64,000 bases of DNA from Ideonella sp. (GCF_016702655.1 NZ_JADJDO010000041.1:1-64000); one strand, 5' to 3'. Positions 49,576-60,470 are shown, counted from the stretch's first letter. The notes: generated by a model not told the origin, from the sequence alone. Program-made: numbers and translations.

Positions 49576-49815
49576 GGTCAGCGACTATCGGCATAGCATC
49601 TTCATGACGTGAGATCGTCGGCACTGCGTCTTACGCACGAATCGACCGCTTCCGCTTTTCACTACCGACGACCCTTCCTGGTCATTGTGGATAGCTGTCC
49701 ATAACGACCAGTGGACATTCGCTGGCAGCCCGGGAGAGAATCCTTCCGGAGCGGACTGCCGTTCAGCCTTTGCTGCGGACACCTGCTCGTACCGCGGCCG
49801 GTCGCTCCGCCCGCC

Positions 49816-52343
<2,528 letters not shown>

Positions 52344-52351
<8 letters not shown>

Positions 52352-53946
52352 CGTCGTCGATCGCATCGCGAGTCGTCGCTCGGCGATCAGCGATAAGAGA
52401 CTCGATGAAAGTCACTTCCTTTGGGGTTATTCCGTAGCGCTTGTACAGATCCGCATCCGTCCAAAGGCGATTCGTTGGCAGCAGCGGTACGAACGCGTAA
52501 GAGTCTCTGGTCATGTTCTGCGGAATCTTGCGAAGTGAGACCAGAAAGCGTACGAAACGTGTACGCATATAGCCGCGAGGTTTCGTGCCTCGCGTTCGGT
52601 ATCGAAGACTCCTATCACAAGGTAGGTCTCGGTGCATGCCGATCTCGGTCCCGCAATGACAGGTTCGCCGAGGATCGTTTTGTCGTCAGGCCCGCTCGTC
52701 CCATGTGCCTTGACCAACAACACCTTCCACTTGTCCACCCAATCTTCGTTGTTGGCTATGGCAGTTCGGGGCAGGTACGACCTGTGCTGATTACCGTAAA
52801 CCAGCACCGATTCTTCGGTCCCGCAGGCGTTGGCCTTCACGTTCATTGGTCAGGCCAAACGGCTTCGCCGGACACCGATCGCCCAGGATTGGCTCAGCAT
52901 CACCATTCACGCGAAAGCTTGCGACCCTATCGAGAATGCGCACTCCTTCATTGCGGCGCACAGAACATCGTAGGCATCGAGAAATCGGACCGCGGGTTTT
53001 GCCGATGGCCTCATCGCCAATCATGGTCACGACTTCGCATGCGCCCGCTTGCTCACGGCCCCAAAGCCAATAGGAGACCCCCCCCGAATCTTCACGCCGG
53101 GAAATACGTCGTAGAGCTGCGGAAGTCCACTAACTTCAGGAAGCGGTGGTCGCGGAGCAGTTTGTCTCTGAACTCGTCCAGCCTTGCCGCCGAAAACCAC
53201 CGCGATGGCGTAATCATCACGGCGTAGCGTGGCTCGAGCGACAACGCTGCCTCAACGAACTTGTTGAAATGGGTGTGGCGGACGCACCACCGCCGCCGCC
53301 GCCGTCGCCAAGCTGGTACGGCGGGGTTTCCGACAATCACGTCGAACTGCATATCGCCTCCAAACAGCTCGGCGAGCCGGAGCTTCGATGTCGTCGGTGT
53401 GAATGAACGCATAGGCATGCGTTTCAAGCCCCTCGCCCCGATCCAGAGTCTTTTGGCTGGCCCCGCAGTACGCGCACTTACCATCCTTCCATGTGTGCTC
53501 CATCCGCTCGAACCAGATGTTGCCCCCATCGTTGGTGAAGCTTCGGGCGATGGAGTGCTCGCCATTGGCGTGCTTGGAGCAATACACACTTCGGCGCGCC
53601 AGCAGGCTGGTGAGGTGCGTAATGCCGATGCCGAACAGCTGCCGGGTCAGGATGTGATCGACGCGCTGCTGCAGGTCAGGAATCTCCCCCGCCAGCCCCT
53701 TGGTGAGCCGGCTGGTGATCTCGCGCAGGAACACGCCAGACTTGGTGCAGGGTCCAGGAACTTCACCGACTTGTCGGCCCAGAGGTTCGCGCCGCCGTGA
53801 TCCTTTGCCCAGGCCTCGGCCAGTGTGTCGAGCATCCGGTTGGCGAACTCGGGCGGCGTGAAGACCTCGTCGTTCGAGAGATTGGCGATGCATGTCAGCA
53901 CGTCCGGGTTGCGACCGCGCAGCGTGAAAGTGGCTTTGCCGATCAT
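52344..53946 (-). pseudogene. Large N6-adenine DNA methylase (Eco57I-type domain), frameshifted
   Basis: Starts MIGKATFTLRGRNPDVLTCI at 53946 with DEVFTPPEFANRMLDTLAEA. After a frame change the SAM-binding region reads FLDPCTKSGVFLREITSRL, a degenerate version of DPxxGSG. A Cys knuckle CAYCG follows, then DMQFDVIVGNP; removing one C from AACCCCGCC gives NPPYQLGDGG, the catalytic motif IV. Further pieces are RYAVMITPSRWFSAARLDEF, SYLPRTAIANNEDWVDKWKV and a C-terminus RLWTDADLYKRYGITPKEVT. At least six frameshifts in about 1.6 kb; joined length about 533 residues. Probably the catalytic partner of the small methylase upstream. Confidence 0.72.
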
Positions 53947-54116
53947 GCGGCTGCTCCCAGCACGGACCGCGCGCGTCGGCTACGGGGCATCAGGAACGGC
54001 GACATGACCCTCACGCCCGGGCCCGAAGGCGTTTCCGCATCTTGATGCGCCCTGGGAGAGCTGGCCAGGGCTTCGTGGGCGCCACCACGCACGGTTAAGC
54101 GAGGCGGGTAGGTCCG

Positions 54117-54780
54117 TCATACCTGCACCTGCAGCGACGGTACCTGCGCCACCGGCACATAGCCGGCAGCCAGATCGTGCACGGTCATCGGCGGCCATGT
54201 CCTGACCGGTACGAAGATCTCGTGCTTGCCGCGATCGAAGAGTGAACTCTCAGCGTCGAAGGACGCCGAACGCGTGAGGATGTCCAGGCGGAAGTCCCGC
54301 CGCTGAAACCTGCCCTGCCCAGGGAACCCACTCGGCAAAAGCGATCGGCGCCCCATCGCTGGCCTTCATCGTCAATGCATCTCCGTGTACGAGATTCAGT
54401 GAAAGCACATGGCCTGCTGCGCGACATAGATCATCATCCTTGTCGGCGTTCAGGTACTCGGCGAAGACCTCGAGCAGGTTGACGCGGCATTCGGCGATGT
54501 TGTCCGGCAGCAGTTCGATGCCGTAGATGCACATCAGTGCCAGAAGCGCGTAGTGCCGCCGCTCGAAGTCGGACTTCCCGTACTTGAGCTCGACTGCGGC
54601 GAGCTTGCGCCGAAGTACCTGCAGGAGGAAGTTGCCGCTCCCGCAGGCCGGTTCCAGAAAGCGTGAATCGATGCGCTGGGTCTCGTCCTTCACGAGGTCG
54701 AGCATGGCGTCGACCATCCACGCGGGGGTGAACACTTCCCCGTGGTCTGCAACTCGCTTCTTGGACTTTACTAGACTCAT
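54117..54780 (-). pseudogene. Small SAM-binding DNA methylase, one frameshift
   Basis: Starts MSLVKSKKRVADHGEVFTPA at 54780. HGEVFTPAWMVDAMLDLV and the SAM motif FLEPACGSGNFLLQVL are intact, followed by YALLALMCIYGIELLPDNIA. I see no NPPY/F catalytic motif in the whole frame. One frameshift near 54325 links to FQRRDFRLDILTRSASFDAE and a stop at 54117, giving about 220 residues. Small size plus missing motif IV suggests it works together with the large methylase, which has motif IV but a weak SAM motif (inference). Confidence 0.72.
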
Positions 54781-54977
54781 CGGGACAGTCCGGGTAGGGG
54801 CAGCACTTGGTAAGGCAAGCCGCACCCACGCAGCTGCTCAATTCTCGCTTCTCTTTGGGCGGGTGTCGAAGCAACATTCGGCAACAGAACAATGACGCGG
54901 TCCCTACGATCTGAGCGGCGCAAGGACACCGATTGCGGCGGTTGCGTTTCACCGCGCGCAGTTGGGTCTGCATCCAT
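54777..54977 (-). CDS. Unrecognised protein coupled to the methylase operon (candidate)
   Basis: A frame ending RVIVLLPNVASTPAQREARI and LPYQVLPLPGLSR whose TGA overlaps the small methylase ATG (ATGA), the usual sign of coupling. ATG 54977 gives 66 residues; upstream sequence is open further, so it may be the 3' end of a longer lost gene. No family recognised. Confidence 0.33.
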   Translation of the reverse strand: MDADPTARGETQPPQSVSLRRSDRRDRVIVLLPNVASTPAQREARIEQLRGCGLPYQVLPLPGLSR

Positions 54978-55104
54978 GGGGTGTGCGAGCCGCCTGGATG
55001 AAAGTGATACGTCCGCCCCTTCGGCGCGTGTGAACCCCAACTCCGGCTAGAAGAAGCGCGCACGCACACGCCTCACGCTCTACCGTGTGGCTAAACCGCC
55101 CGCC

Positions 55105-55197
55105 ATGCATCCGCTGATCGAAGCCCACCGCGCCGAGTTGCTGGACCTGGCACGCAGGCGCGGAGTGACGGGCGTTCGGGTCTTCGGCTCGATGGGA
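55105..55197 (+). pseudogene. 5' fragment of a MNT-type nucleotidyltransferase antitoxin
   Basis: ATG 55105 gives MHPLIEAHRAELLDLARRRG and VTGVRVFGSM, the start of minimal nucleotidyltransferases (HEPN-MNT systems) up to the GSM of the catalytic GSxxRG motif. The sequence then changes abruptly at the 3' end of the opposing nadS-like gene. A shorter copy lies at 57028. Confidence 0.6.
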
Positions 55198-55208
55198 TCC
55201 CCCAGCGC

Positions 55209-55523
55209 TCAAGCGACGACTTCGAGGCCGCGTCTTTGCACCAGGTGCAGCAGCTTGAGGGCGGTGCCCGCGGGCTTCTTCTGCCCGATTTCCCACTTCT
55301 GCACCGTCGAGAGGCTGGTGTTCAGCAGACGGGCAAAGACAGCCTGGCTGACGCGCGTGCTTTCGCGGATTCGCTTGATCTGCTCGGGCTCCAGCGGCTC
55401 GACCGGCGGCAGACAGAGCTGGTCGAATTCACGCAGAGTGACCTGATCCATCACGCCTGCCTTGTGCAGCCCCTTGGCCGTGTCGTGCACGGCGGCAAGG
55501 ATCGGAGATCTGGTCTTTCGCAT
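55209..55523 (-). CDS. nadS: XRE-family antitoxin, NadS/HigA-like (full-length copy)
   Basis: A 104-residue helix-turn-helix antitoxin: MRKTRSPILAAVHDTAKGLH, then MDQVTLREFDQLCLPPVEPL and the HTH RVSQAVFARLLNTSLSTVQK followed by WEIGQKKPAG. The pattern is that of NadS/HigA2-type antitoxins. Only the end of a cognate toxin frame can be imagined upstream. Two truncated copies of the same 5' half lie at 56735 and 58268. Confidence 0.85.
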   Translation of the reverse strand: MRKTRSPILAAVHDTAKGLHKAGVMDQVTLREFDQLCLPPVEPLEPEQIKRIRESTRVSQAVFARLLNTSLSTVQKWEIGQKKPAGTALKLLHLVQRRGLEVVA

Positions 55524-55702
55524 CGCAGTCCACCTCCATCAGTTCACCGACCAGCACTCTGTGCCGTGCCGATCGCCTGCGCCGTGGGGGACAACAGGTG
55601 CGCTGCCAATTTCTTCAACGCCTCGCCGAGCCGCCGTGTGTCAGTGTTGTCGTCTACTCAATGCGGCCGGGCCGTCACATGCAGGGTCACGCCTGCGTGG
55701 CG

Positions 55703-55978
55703 TTACAGGTGGCTGATCACGCTGAACAGGTTGCGTGCCTGCGGGTTGCCGGTCGGGCCGAACATGGGATCAGGCTCTTGGGCGATGACCCGGTCTCGGC
55801 GCCGAGTTGCTCGAAGCCGACCGTCGCCTTGATGTAGTCGCGCAGGATCGCCTTGCCGGTGTCCACGTCGCCAGCCAGCATGCTTTCGATGCCTTCCCTT
55901 CAGCAGGGCATCGCGGAAATTCGGGTCGGCCCGGACGCGCGCCAGCACCGTTGCCTTGAAGTCTCGTGTCAGGGCCAT
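55703..55978 (-). pseudogene. HigA-like antitoxin (addiction module antidote), two frameshifts
   Basis: Starts MALTRDFKATVLARVRADPN at 55978. Joining frames gives GIESMLAGDVDTGKAILRDY, then IKATVGFEQLGAETGSSPKS and FGPTGNPQARNLFSVISHL, the layout of addiction-module antidote proteins of about 95-100 residues. Breaks fall near 55893 (GGG for GG) and 55770. It follows the remnant of its toxin by three bases. Confidence 0.68.
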
Positions 55979-55981
55979 GAT

Positions 55982-56105
55982 TCACCTCGCAGATCGCTTG
56001 CGCCACCTGTAGTCCGCCCAACGGGCCCGCGCAGCCTCGATGTCGCGCTGCTGCCGCTTCTTCGTCCCACCGGCCAACAAGATGACCAGCACGTCGCCAT
56101 CACGG
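55982..56105 (-). pseudogene. 3' remnant of a RelE/HigB-type toxin
   Basis: The frame ending GDVLVILLAGGTKKRQQRDI and EAARARWADYRWRKRSAR with TGA at 55984-55982 matches the C-terminus of RelE/HigB-type toxins in the toxin-before-antidote order. The 5' two-thirds is missing; it is cut where the mazEF promoter region begins near 56105. Confidence 0.6.
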
Positions 56106-56153
56106 CATGCCGCAAGGTGCTACCATTGTGCTTACGTGCGCAGGGAGCAACAG

Positions 56154-56402
56154 ATGGAAGTGGCAATCCGCAAGATGGGCAACTCGCAAGGGGTGCTGAT
56201 TCCCAAGCCCATCCTTGCCCAGGTCGGCCTTGAAGGTTCTGCCGACTTGCAGGTGCGCGACGGCGTCATCGAGATCCGCCCCGTCCGGCGCAACCCTCGC
56301 GAGGGTTGGGAACAGGACGCGCAGCGTCTGGCCGCGCAAGGGGGTGACGCCCTGGTGTGGCCGGAGCTCGGCAACGAAGGCGACGACGAACTGGTCTGGT
56401 GA
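56154..56402 (+). CDS. mazE: MazE-like antitoxin (AbrB/MazE family)
   Basis: An 82-residue SpoVT-AbrB-fold protein: MEVAIRKMGNSQGVLIPKPI and GSADLQVRDGVIEIRPV, with an acidic C-terminal tail that would fit the toxin. Intact. Its TGA overlaps the mazF ATG. Confidence 0.92.
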   Translation: MEVAIRKMGNSQGVLIPKPILAQVGLEGSADLQVRDGVIEIRPVRRNPREGWEQDAQRLAAQGGDALVWPELGNEGDDELVW

Positions 56403-56722
56403 TGGTGAAGACCGGCGAGATCTGGCTGGCGCAGCTCGACCCCACGGTCGGCAGCGAGATACAGAAGACGCGCCCGTGCGTCGTGATCTCCCCCAACGAG
56501 ATGAATGCGCATCTGCGCACCGTCGTCGTCGCCCCGATGACGACCGGGTCCAAGCCCGCGCACTTTCGCATCCCTGTGACCTTCCAGGGCAAGCAGGGCT
56601 TGATCGTGCTCGATCAGGTTCGCACACTCGATCGTGTGCGCCTGGTCAAACGCCTGGGGGCGCTCCGGCCGCCCACGTTGATGGCGACGCTGCGGACGTT
56701 GCAAGACATGTTTGCGCCTTGA
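56402..56722 (+). CDS. mazF: MazF-like endoribonuclease toxin
   Basis: A 106-residue PemK/MazF toxin: MVKTGEIWLAQLDPTVGSEI, then KTRPCVVISPNEMN, RTVVVAPMTTGSKPAHFRI and a C-terminus with LDQVRTLDRVRLVKRLG, where the Arg contributes to the RNA-cleaving site. Intact, start at 56402. It lies between truncated nadS-like and HigBA remnants. Confidence 0.93.
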   Translation: MVKTGEIWLAQLDPTVGSEIQKTRPCVVISPNEMNAHLRTVVVAPMTTGSKPAHFRIPVTFQGKQGLIVLDQVRTLDRVRLVKRLGALRPPTLMATLRTLQDMFAP

Positions 56723-56734
56723 TCGGAGCTCGAG

Positions 56735-56929
56735 TCAATTGCCGGCGATTTCCGGCCGCCGCGTGCCTACGCGGATTCGCTTGAATTGCTCGGGCGCCAG
56801 CGGCTCGACCGGCGGCAGGCAGAGCTGATCGAGTTTTCGCAGCGCGACCTGATCCATCACGCCTGCCTTGTGCAACCCCTTGGCCGAGTCGTGCACGGCG
56901 GCGATGATCTGAGATCTGGTCTTTCGCAT
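56735..56929 (-). pseudogene. nadS-like antitoxin, truncated copy 2
   Basis: MRKTRSQIIAAVHDSAKGLH and DQVALRKLDQLCLPPVEPLA match the full copy at 55209-55523 up to KRIR, then the sequence diverges (VGTRRPEIAGN) before the HTH. About 52 of 104 codons remain. It lies directly 3' of mazF on the opposite strand. Confidence 0.75.
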
Positions 56930-57027
56930 CGCGGTCCGACTCTACAAGTTGTCTGCGCACTCAGTTTTCCAGCAGCCGCCGCGCGGAGCCTGCGCGCCCG
57001 CTCCACCGTGTGGCTGAACTGCCGGCC

Positions 57028-57066
57028 ATGCATCCGCTGATCGAGACTCACCGCGCCGAACTGTGA
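57028..57066 (+). pseudogene. 5' fragment of the MNT-type gene, copy 2
   Basis: ATG 57028 gives MHPLIETHRAEL then TGA. The coding start and about 25 bases upstream (ccgtgtggct...gccatgcatcc) repeat the fragment at 55105 with few changes. Only 12 codons survive. Confidence 0.55.
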
Positions 57067-57169
57067 ACTTGGACTTGGACTTCAAGTTCACGGAGCGGCC
57101 TGGTGACAATCGGGAGTGAGCTGGCATGGCGGGCTTGCGCCTGTATACCAGTTGCGATACGCTGGACGC

Positions 57170-57478
57170 ATGAGCCCTTCAGCCACTTTCCCCCCCATTC
57201 CCGTCACGCCCGAGACCAAGGCCAGCCTCGAGGCTGTGCTGCGCGATGGCGAGTCATTGACGCAGTTCATCGAGAGCGCGGTTTCCCAGGAAGCGGCGTT
57301 CCGTGCCGAGCAGGCCGCGGCGGTCGCGCGGGCCAGGAAGACCTTGCGGTTGGCGGAAAAGGGCGTCGGGCTGATGACGGCTGACGCGCTTCTGGCCGGC
57401 ATGCACGTACGTGCCGAGGGCGCGCAAGAGCGCATCCGTGCCGCAGTGGCGGCCAAGCACAAGCGGTCCAGCGGGTGA
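57170..57478 (+). CDS. YlcI/YnfO-type antitoxin
   Basis: A 102-residue protein: FPPIPVTPETKASLEAVLRD and GESLTQFIESAVSQEAAFRA match the YlcI/YnfO-like antitoxins that pair with ParE toxins. The start ATG 57170 (MSPSATFPPI) is chosen over 57116 by family start. The GTGA overlap with the next gene shows coupling. Intact. Confidence 0.82.
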   Translation: MSPSATFPPIPVTPETKASLEAVLRDGESLTQFIESAVSQEAAFRAEQAAAVARARKTLRLAEKGVGLMTADALLAGMHVRAEGAQERIRAAVAAKHKRSSG

Positions 57479-57795
57479 GCACCCAGTATCGGGTTGTCGC
57501 CAGCGTCACGTTTCAGGAAGACCTCGAACGCCTCGAGGAACACATCGTCGAGCGGGACCTGGCAAGCAACGCGCCTGACGACACCTGCCTGTTTCGATTC
57601 CGCGATGCCATCGAGCGCGCCATCTCGATCCTCTCATTCGCGCCGCACACCTGCCGTCGATCCGCGCAGCACAGGGAATTCCGGGAACTCGTCATTCCAT
57701 TCGGTCATGGCGGGTGCGTCGTGCTCTTCGCCATTCGCGAACCCGATGTTCTGTTGCTGGCCGAGAGGGACCAGCATGAGCACGATTACCGCTGA
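57475..57795 (+). CDS. RelE/ParE-family toxin
   Basis: A 106-residue toxin of the ParE fold: YRVVASVTFQEDLERLEEHI, then RFRDAIERAISILSFAP and VIPFGHGGCVVLFAIREPDV, ending LLAERDQHEHDYR. Start is GTG at 57475. ParE proteins target gyrase; RelE members cleave mRNA, and the group cannot be settled here. Intact pair with the upstream antitoxin. Confidence 0.85.
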   Translation: MSTQYRVVASVTFQEDLERLEEHIVERDLASNAPDDTCLFRFRDAIERAISILSFAPHTCRRSAQHREFRELVIPFGHGGCVVLFAIREPDVLLLAERDQHEHDYR

Positions 57796-57959
57796 CGCGA
57801 GATCAGGGGCTGTGCAGGTGCGAACGTCGGTCCGTGGTCGACCGGCGGGGATGCTCCTGGAGTCGACCGGGCGGGGTGTACAGGAATGGCGATACCTCTG
57901 CACGTGCTGCACTGCGGCGCACCACCAGAATCTCCCGGTTCCGGCTGAACCGTGAAAGC

Positions 57960-58112
57960 CGGCGACGAGTAGCGCACGTATGACTCCCGCACCCTGCCGT
58001 CCTTGTCGAAGAACAGCACCTCGGCGACGTGCGTGCCGGTGATCCCTGGTGGTGGATCGCGATACTGTCCACGCCGCGCAGCACGTCGAGCACGCCGAAC
58101 TCGATGTGGTCG
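57960..58112 (-). pseudogene. Partial copy of the SnoaL-like gene 3' end
   Basis: In minus-strand sense the sequence encodes FGVLDVLRGVDSIAIHHQ and THVAEVLFFDKDGRVRESYV, near-identical to the 3' end of the SnoaL-like gene at 59185-59549. The 5' part is missing and the fragment is joined to an antitoxin remnant at about 58112. The native stop is also lost. Confidence 0.7.
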
Positions 58113-58242
58113 AACCGTAGAAGTCCAGGCCTTCGCCGATCAGTTGCCCGATGGTCTTGTCGCGCTGCACGGCGGCTTCTTTCAGCGCCTTGTAGCGGTC
58201 CTCGGACAGGGTGATGGTCAGGCGGCTCAGTCGGCCTGGCAT
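58110..58242 (-). pseudogene. 5' fragment of a ribbon-helix-helix antitoxin
   Basis: ATG 58242 gives MPGRLSRLTITLSEDRYKAL and KEAAVQRDKTIGQLIGEGLD: a CopG/RHH DNA-binding N-terminus. It ends abruptly at LDFYG where the SnoaL fragment begins. An operator-like palindrome lies just upstream. Confidence 0.65.
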
Positions 58243-58260
58243 TTGGTGTTTGGCACCAAA
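58242..58260. promoter_or_regulatory. Palindrome upstream of the RHH antitoxin fragment
   Basis: TTTGGTG TTTGG CACCAAA, seven-base arms immediately upstream of and touching the start codon of the antitoxin remnant. This is the usual place for antitoxin autorepression. Confidence 0.5.
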
Positions 58261-58267
58261 TTGTTAG

Positions 58268-58402
58268 CGCGCCTTGGCTCGACCGGCGGCATGCAGCGCT
58301 GATCGAAGTCACGCAGCGTGAGTTGATCCATCACGCCTGCCTTGTGCAGCCCTTGGCCGTGTCGCGCACGGCGCCAAGGATCGGAGATTGGGTCGTTCGC
58401 AT
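58268..58402 (-). pseudogene. nadS-like antitoxin, truncated and frameshifted copy 3
   Basis: MRTTQSPILGAVRDTAKG, then after loss of one C in the CCCC tract HKAGVMDQLTLRDFDQRCMP, ending at PPVEP. It is the third copy of the 5' half of the gene at 55209-55523, and its upstream 30 bases (cggtccacttccatcagttc) also match those of copy 1. Confidence 0.68.
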
Positions 58403-58417
58403 CGCGGTCCACTTCCA

Positions 58418-58909
58418 TCAGTTCACCGGCAGTCTGCGCCTTGAAGCGCCTGCGGCGTCAGCGCCATCAGCGACCTCTCGCGGCGCCACCGGATCAGGTG
58501 TAGGCGGAAGAATGCGAAACCGCTTGCGGCCGCCGACGCGAAGTGCCTGGAAGTGGCGCAGGTCCAGCGTCAGGACCTCGGTGGTCGCGTGCCGTTCGGC
58601 GAGCACGACGATCGAGGCGTCGGCAAGCCCGATCTGCATGTCGCCGTAGCGGCGCATGATTTCACCGGCTCGCGCAATGTCGTCTGCCGTGAAGCCCTCC
58701 AATCGATAGGCACCGCACCACCTCGTCGAGCAGCGCCGCCTGGGCATGCGCGCCGACGTGCCGCATCAACAGGTAGTCCAGTTCGGCCAAGACAAGGGCG
58801 ATAGCAGCAACGGCCCTTTGGCCGCCTCCAGGGCCGCTCGGCACGGCGCGTGCTGACGCTGGCTGGCGTCGAGCGCGGCCAGCAGGCCGCTCGTGTCGAG
58901 CAGGATCAC
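58418..58909 (-). pseudogene. VapC-type PIN toxin, two frameshifts
   Basis: GTG 58909 gives VILLDTSGLLAALDASQRQH, then after frame changes VLAELDYLLMRHVGAHAQAA (near 58790) and RLEGFTADDIARAGEIMRRY, GLADASIVVLAERHATTEVL, TLDLRHFQALRV. PIN acidic residues are present in all three pieces (LLDTS, LAELD, GLADAS, TLDLRHF). The start overlaps the vapB stop (GTGA). Joined length is about 164 residues. Confidence 0.7.
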
Positions 58910-59127
58910 GGGCTGCCGAAGCCCTCGAGCGCTTCATCCAGGCGTTCGGCGAGCATGGCCTTGCCACTCTCGATCAGCGGCAGCCGCGGCCGTGGCGCGG
59001 GTGCCTCGGCGACGATCCTGCGCAAGGCCTCGCGGATCAGCTCGGCTTCGCTGGTACCGCGCGCGCTGGCCAGCCGCCCGAGGGCTCGCTTGACCTCCGG
59101 CGGGACGTAGACGGTGGTCTTCTCCAT
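58906..59127 (-). CDS. vapB: VapB-type ribbon-helix-helix antitoxin
   Basis: A 73-residue protein: MEKTTVYVPPEVKRALGRLA and SEAELIREALRRIVAEA form an RHH DNA-binding domain, followed by a toxin-binding tail. Start 59127. The direct repeat GTGTATGG occurs twice (59129-59149, minus strand), a likely operator. The antitoxin is intact while its toxin is frameshifted, as expected for harmless decay. Confidence 0.8.
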   Translation of the reverse strand: MEKTTVYVPPEVKRALGRLASARGTSEAELIREALRRIVAEAPAPRPRLPLIESGKAMLAERLDEALEGFGSP

Positions 59128-59184
59128 GCCATACACGATACCATACACAAGGCCGTTAGGAGCGCGGCCTCGCCTCCCTCGACG

Positions 59185-59549
59185 CTACTCGGGCGACGAG
59201 TAGTGCACGTACGACTCCCGCACCATGCCGTCCCTGTCGAAGAACAGCACCTCGGCGACGTGCGTGCCGGTGATGCCCTTGTAGTGGATCGCGATGCTGT
59301 CCACGCCGCGCAGCACGTCGAGCAGGGTGAACTTGATGTGGTCGAACACCTCGAAGCCCCGCTTCACGTACGCGCGCAGCGCCGCCTTGCCTTGCACGGT
59401 GCCGCTCGGGTCGTGGCTCAGCCGCGCGATCAGCGGGGAGTGGAAGATCACGTCGTCGGTGTAGAAGGCCAGCACGCGATCGACATCCTGGACTCGAACG
59501 CGGCGACCCAGCGCTTCACGTAGTCCGCCGTCTTCTCTGCTGTCAGCAT
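59185..59549 (-). pseudogene. SnoaL-like / nuclear transport factor 2 fold protein, one frameshift
   Basis: ATG 59549 has a strong site (GGAGGAG, eight bases upstream) and gives MLTAEKTADYVKRWVAAFES. One base is missing near 59493; after it the frame reads DVDRVLAFYTDDVIFHSPLI, FDHIKFTLLDVLRGVDSIAI, ending VRESYVHYSSPE. Joined length 121 residues, normal for SnoaL-like proteins, which bind small hydrophobic or polyketide-like ligands or act as isomerases. A second partial copy lies at 57960. Confidence 0.72.
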
Positions 59550-60360
59550 CTTGGTGTCTCCTCCGGGGCGCGTCACTCAGGGTGGCCCGAACCGGGCCGA
59601 GTGTCGGGCCAGTGTGCCACGCGCACGCCTCCCGAGGCATCGGTTCGGCCCCGGATCCGCCGTGCGACGGCCGGGCCGACGCCCTCAGCCGGCAAGTGGG
59701 TGGACAAGCTGACCGGCGGGGCCGTCGCCAGGCGAGCCTCGTTGCCAAACCACGTGGCCGCCGCCGCGGGCCGCGGGCGAGTCGCCGCAGCAACTGCCCC
59801 AGGAAGCGCCCGAGCTTCCACAGCAGCACCCCCATCAGCGCCAGCGCCACCGCGAGCACGCCGAAGAACGCCCATGGATGCGTGAAGGCCAGCCACAGCG
59901 CGGCTGGCACGGCAGCGTCGCCGGCGAGCGAGAGGCCGATGTTGGAGAACGGCTCGGGCGAGGTGTTGGCCGCGGCGCGCGTGGTCGCCTTGGCGAAGTG
60001 GCTGGTCGCCGCGAGCGCGCCGCCGAGCAGCGCGGCGGCGGTGGTGACGGTGGCCGAGTCGGCGCCGAAGGCCGCGGCCGCGAGCGTCGCGCCGGCGGTG
60101 ATGCGCAGCAGCGTGTGCATCACGTCCCACAGCGTGTCGACGCCGGGGATCTTGTCGGCGAAGAACTCGACGGCGAGCATCAGGCCGCTGGCGCCGAGCA
60201 TCAGCGGATGCTGCAGCAGCTGCAGCCCGGCCGGCAGATCGACCCAGCCCAGCGTGCCGGCCAGGCCGACGAGGAACAGCACCGCGTACAGCCGCAGCCC
60301 GCTTGCCCAGCCGAGGGCGGCGGCGATGGCGACGAGTTGCGGCGTGTCGAGCGCGTTCAC
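59185..60360 (-). CDS. DUF4126 membrane protein, frame running on into the SnoaL-like gene
   Basis: ATG 60360 starts MNALDTPQLVAIAAALGWAS. The first 200 residues or so form a DUF4126 protein with several transmembrane helices (RLYAVLFLVGLAGTLGW; GLMLAVEFFADKIPGVD; PEPFSNIGLSLAGDAAV; LWLAFTHPWAFFGVLAVALA). Family members end soon after the last helix, about 59740. Here the frame has no stop and continues 391 codons through Arg-rich filler into the SnoaL domain. A lost stop or frameshift near 59700-59740 is more likely than a true fusion, because the SnoaL gene has its own start and ribosome-binding site. Confidence 0.7.
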   Translation of the reverse strand: MNALDTPQLVAIAAALGWASGLRLYAVLFLVGLAGTLGWVDLPAGLQLLQHPLMLGASGLMLAVEFFADKIPGVDTLWDVMHTLLRITAGATLAAAAFGADSATVTTAAALLGGALAATSHFAKATTRAAANTSPEPFSNIGLSLAGDAAVPAALWLAFTHPWAFFGVLAVALALMGVLLWKLGRFLGQLLRRLARGPRRRPRGLATRLAWRRPRRSACPPTCRLRASARPSHGGSGAEPMPREACAWHTGPTLGPVRATLSDAPRRRHQDADSREDGGLREALGRRVRVQDVDRVLAFYTDDVIFHSPLIARLSHDPSGTVQGKAALRAYVKRGFEVFDHIKFTLLDVLRGVDSIAIHYKGITGTHVAEVLFFDRDGMVRESYVHYSSPE

Positions 60361-60374
60361 GGCCGGGCCGGATC

Positions 60375-60470
60375 TCCTTGCGCTCTGTGAACATCAGCCG
60401 CAGCGCCAGAGCGACGAAGCGCACGCCGGTGGCGCGGTTGAGCCGGAGCGCCAGGCCCGGCCGGTGGCCA
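60375..60470 (-). repeat. Partial copy of the lysE 3' end
   Basis: Minus-strand sense encodes RATGVRFVALALRLMFTERK, matching the LysE C-terminus at 61373-61440, but the stop codon is changed. Together with the partial DUF4126 copy at 61245-61356 it shows that the lysE-DUF4126 junction was duplicated around the TA cassette at 60501-61227. Confidence 0.78.
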
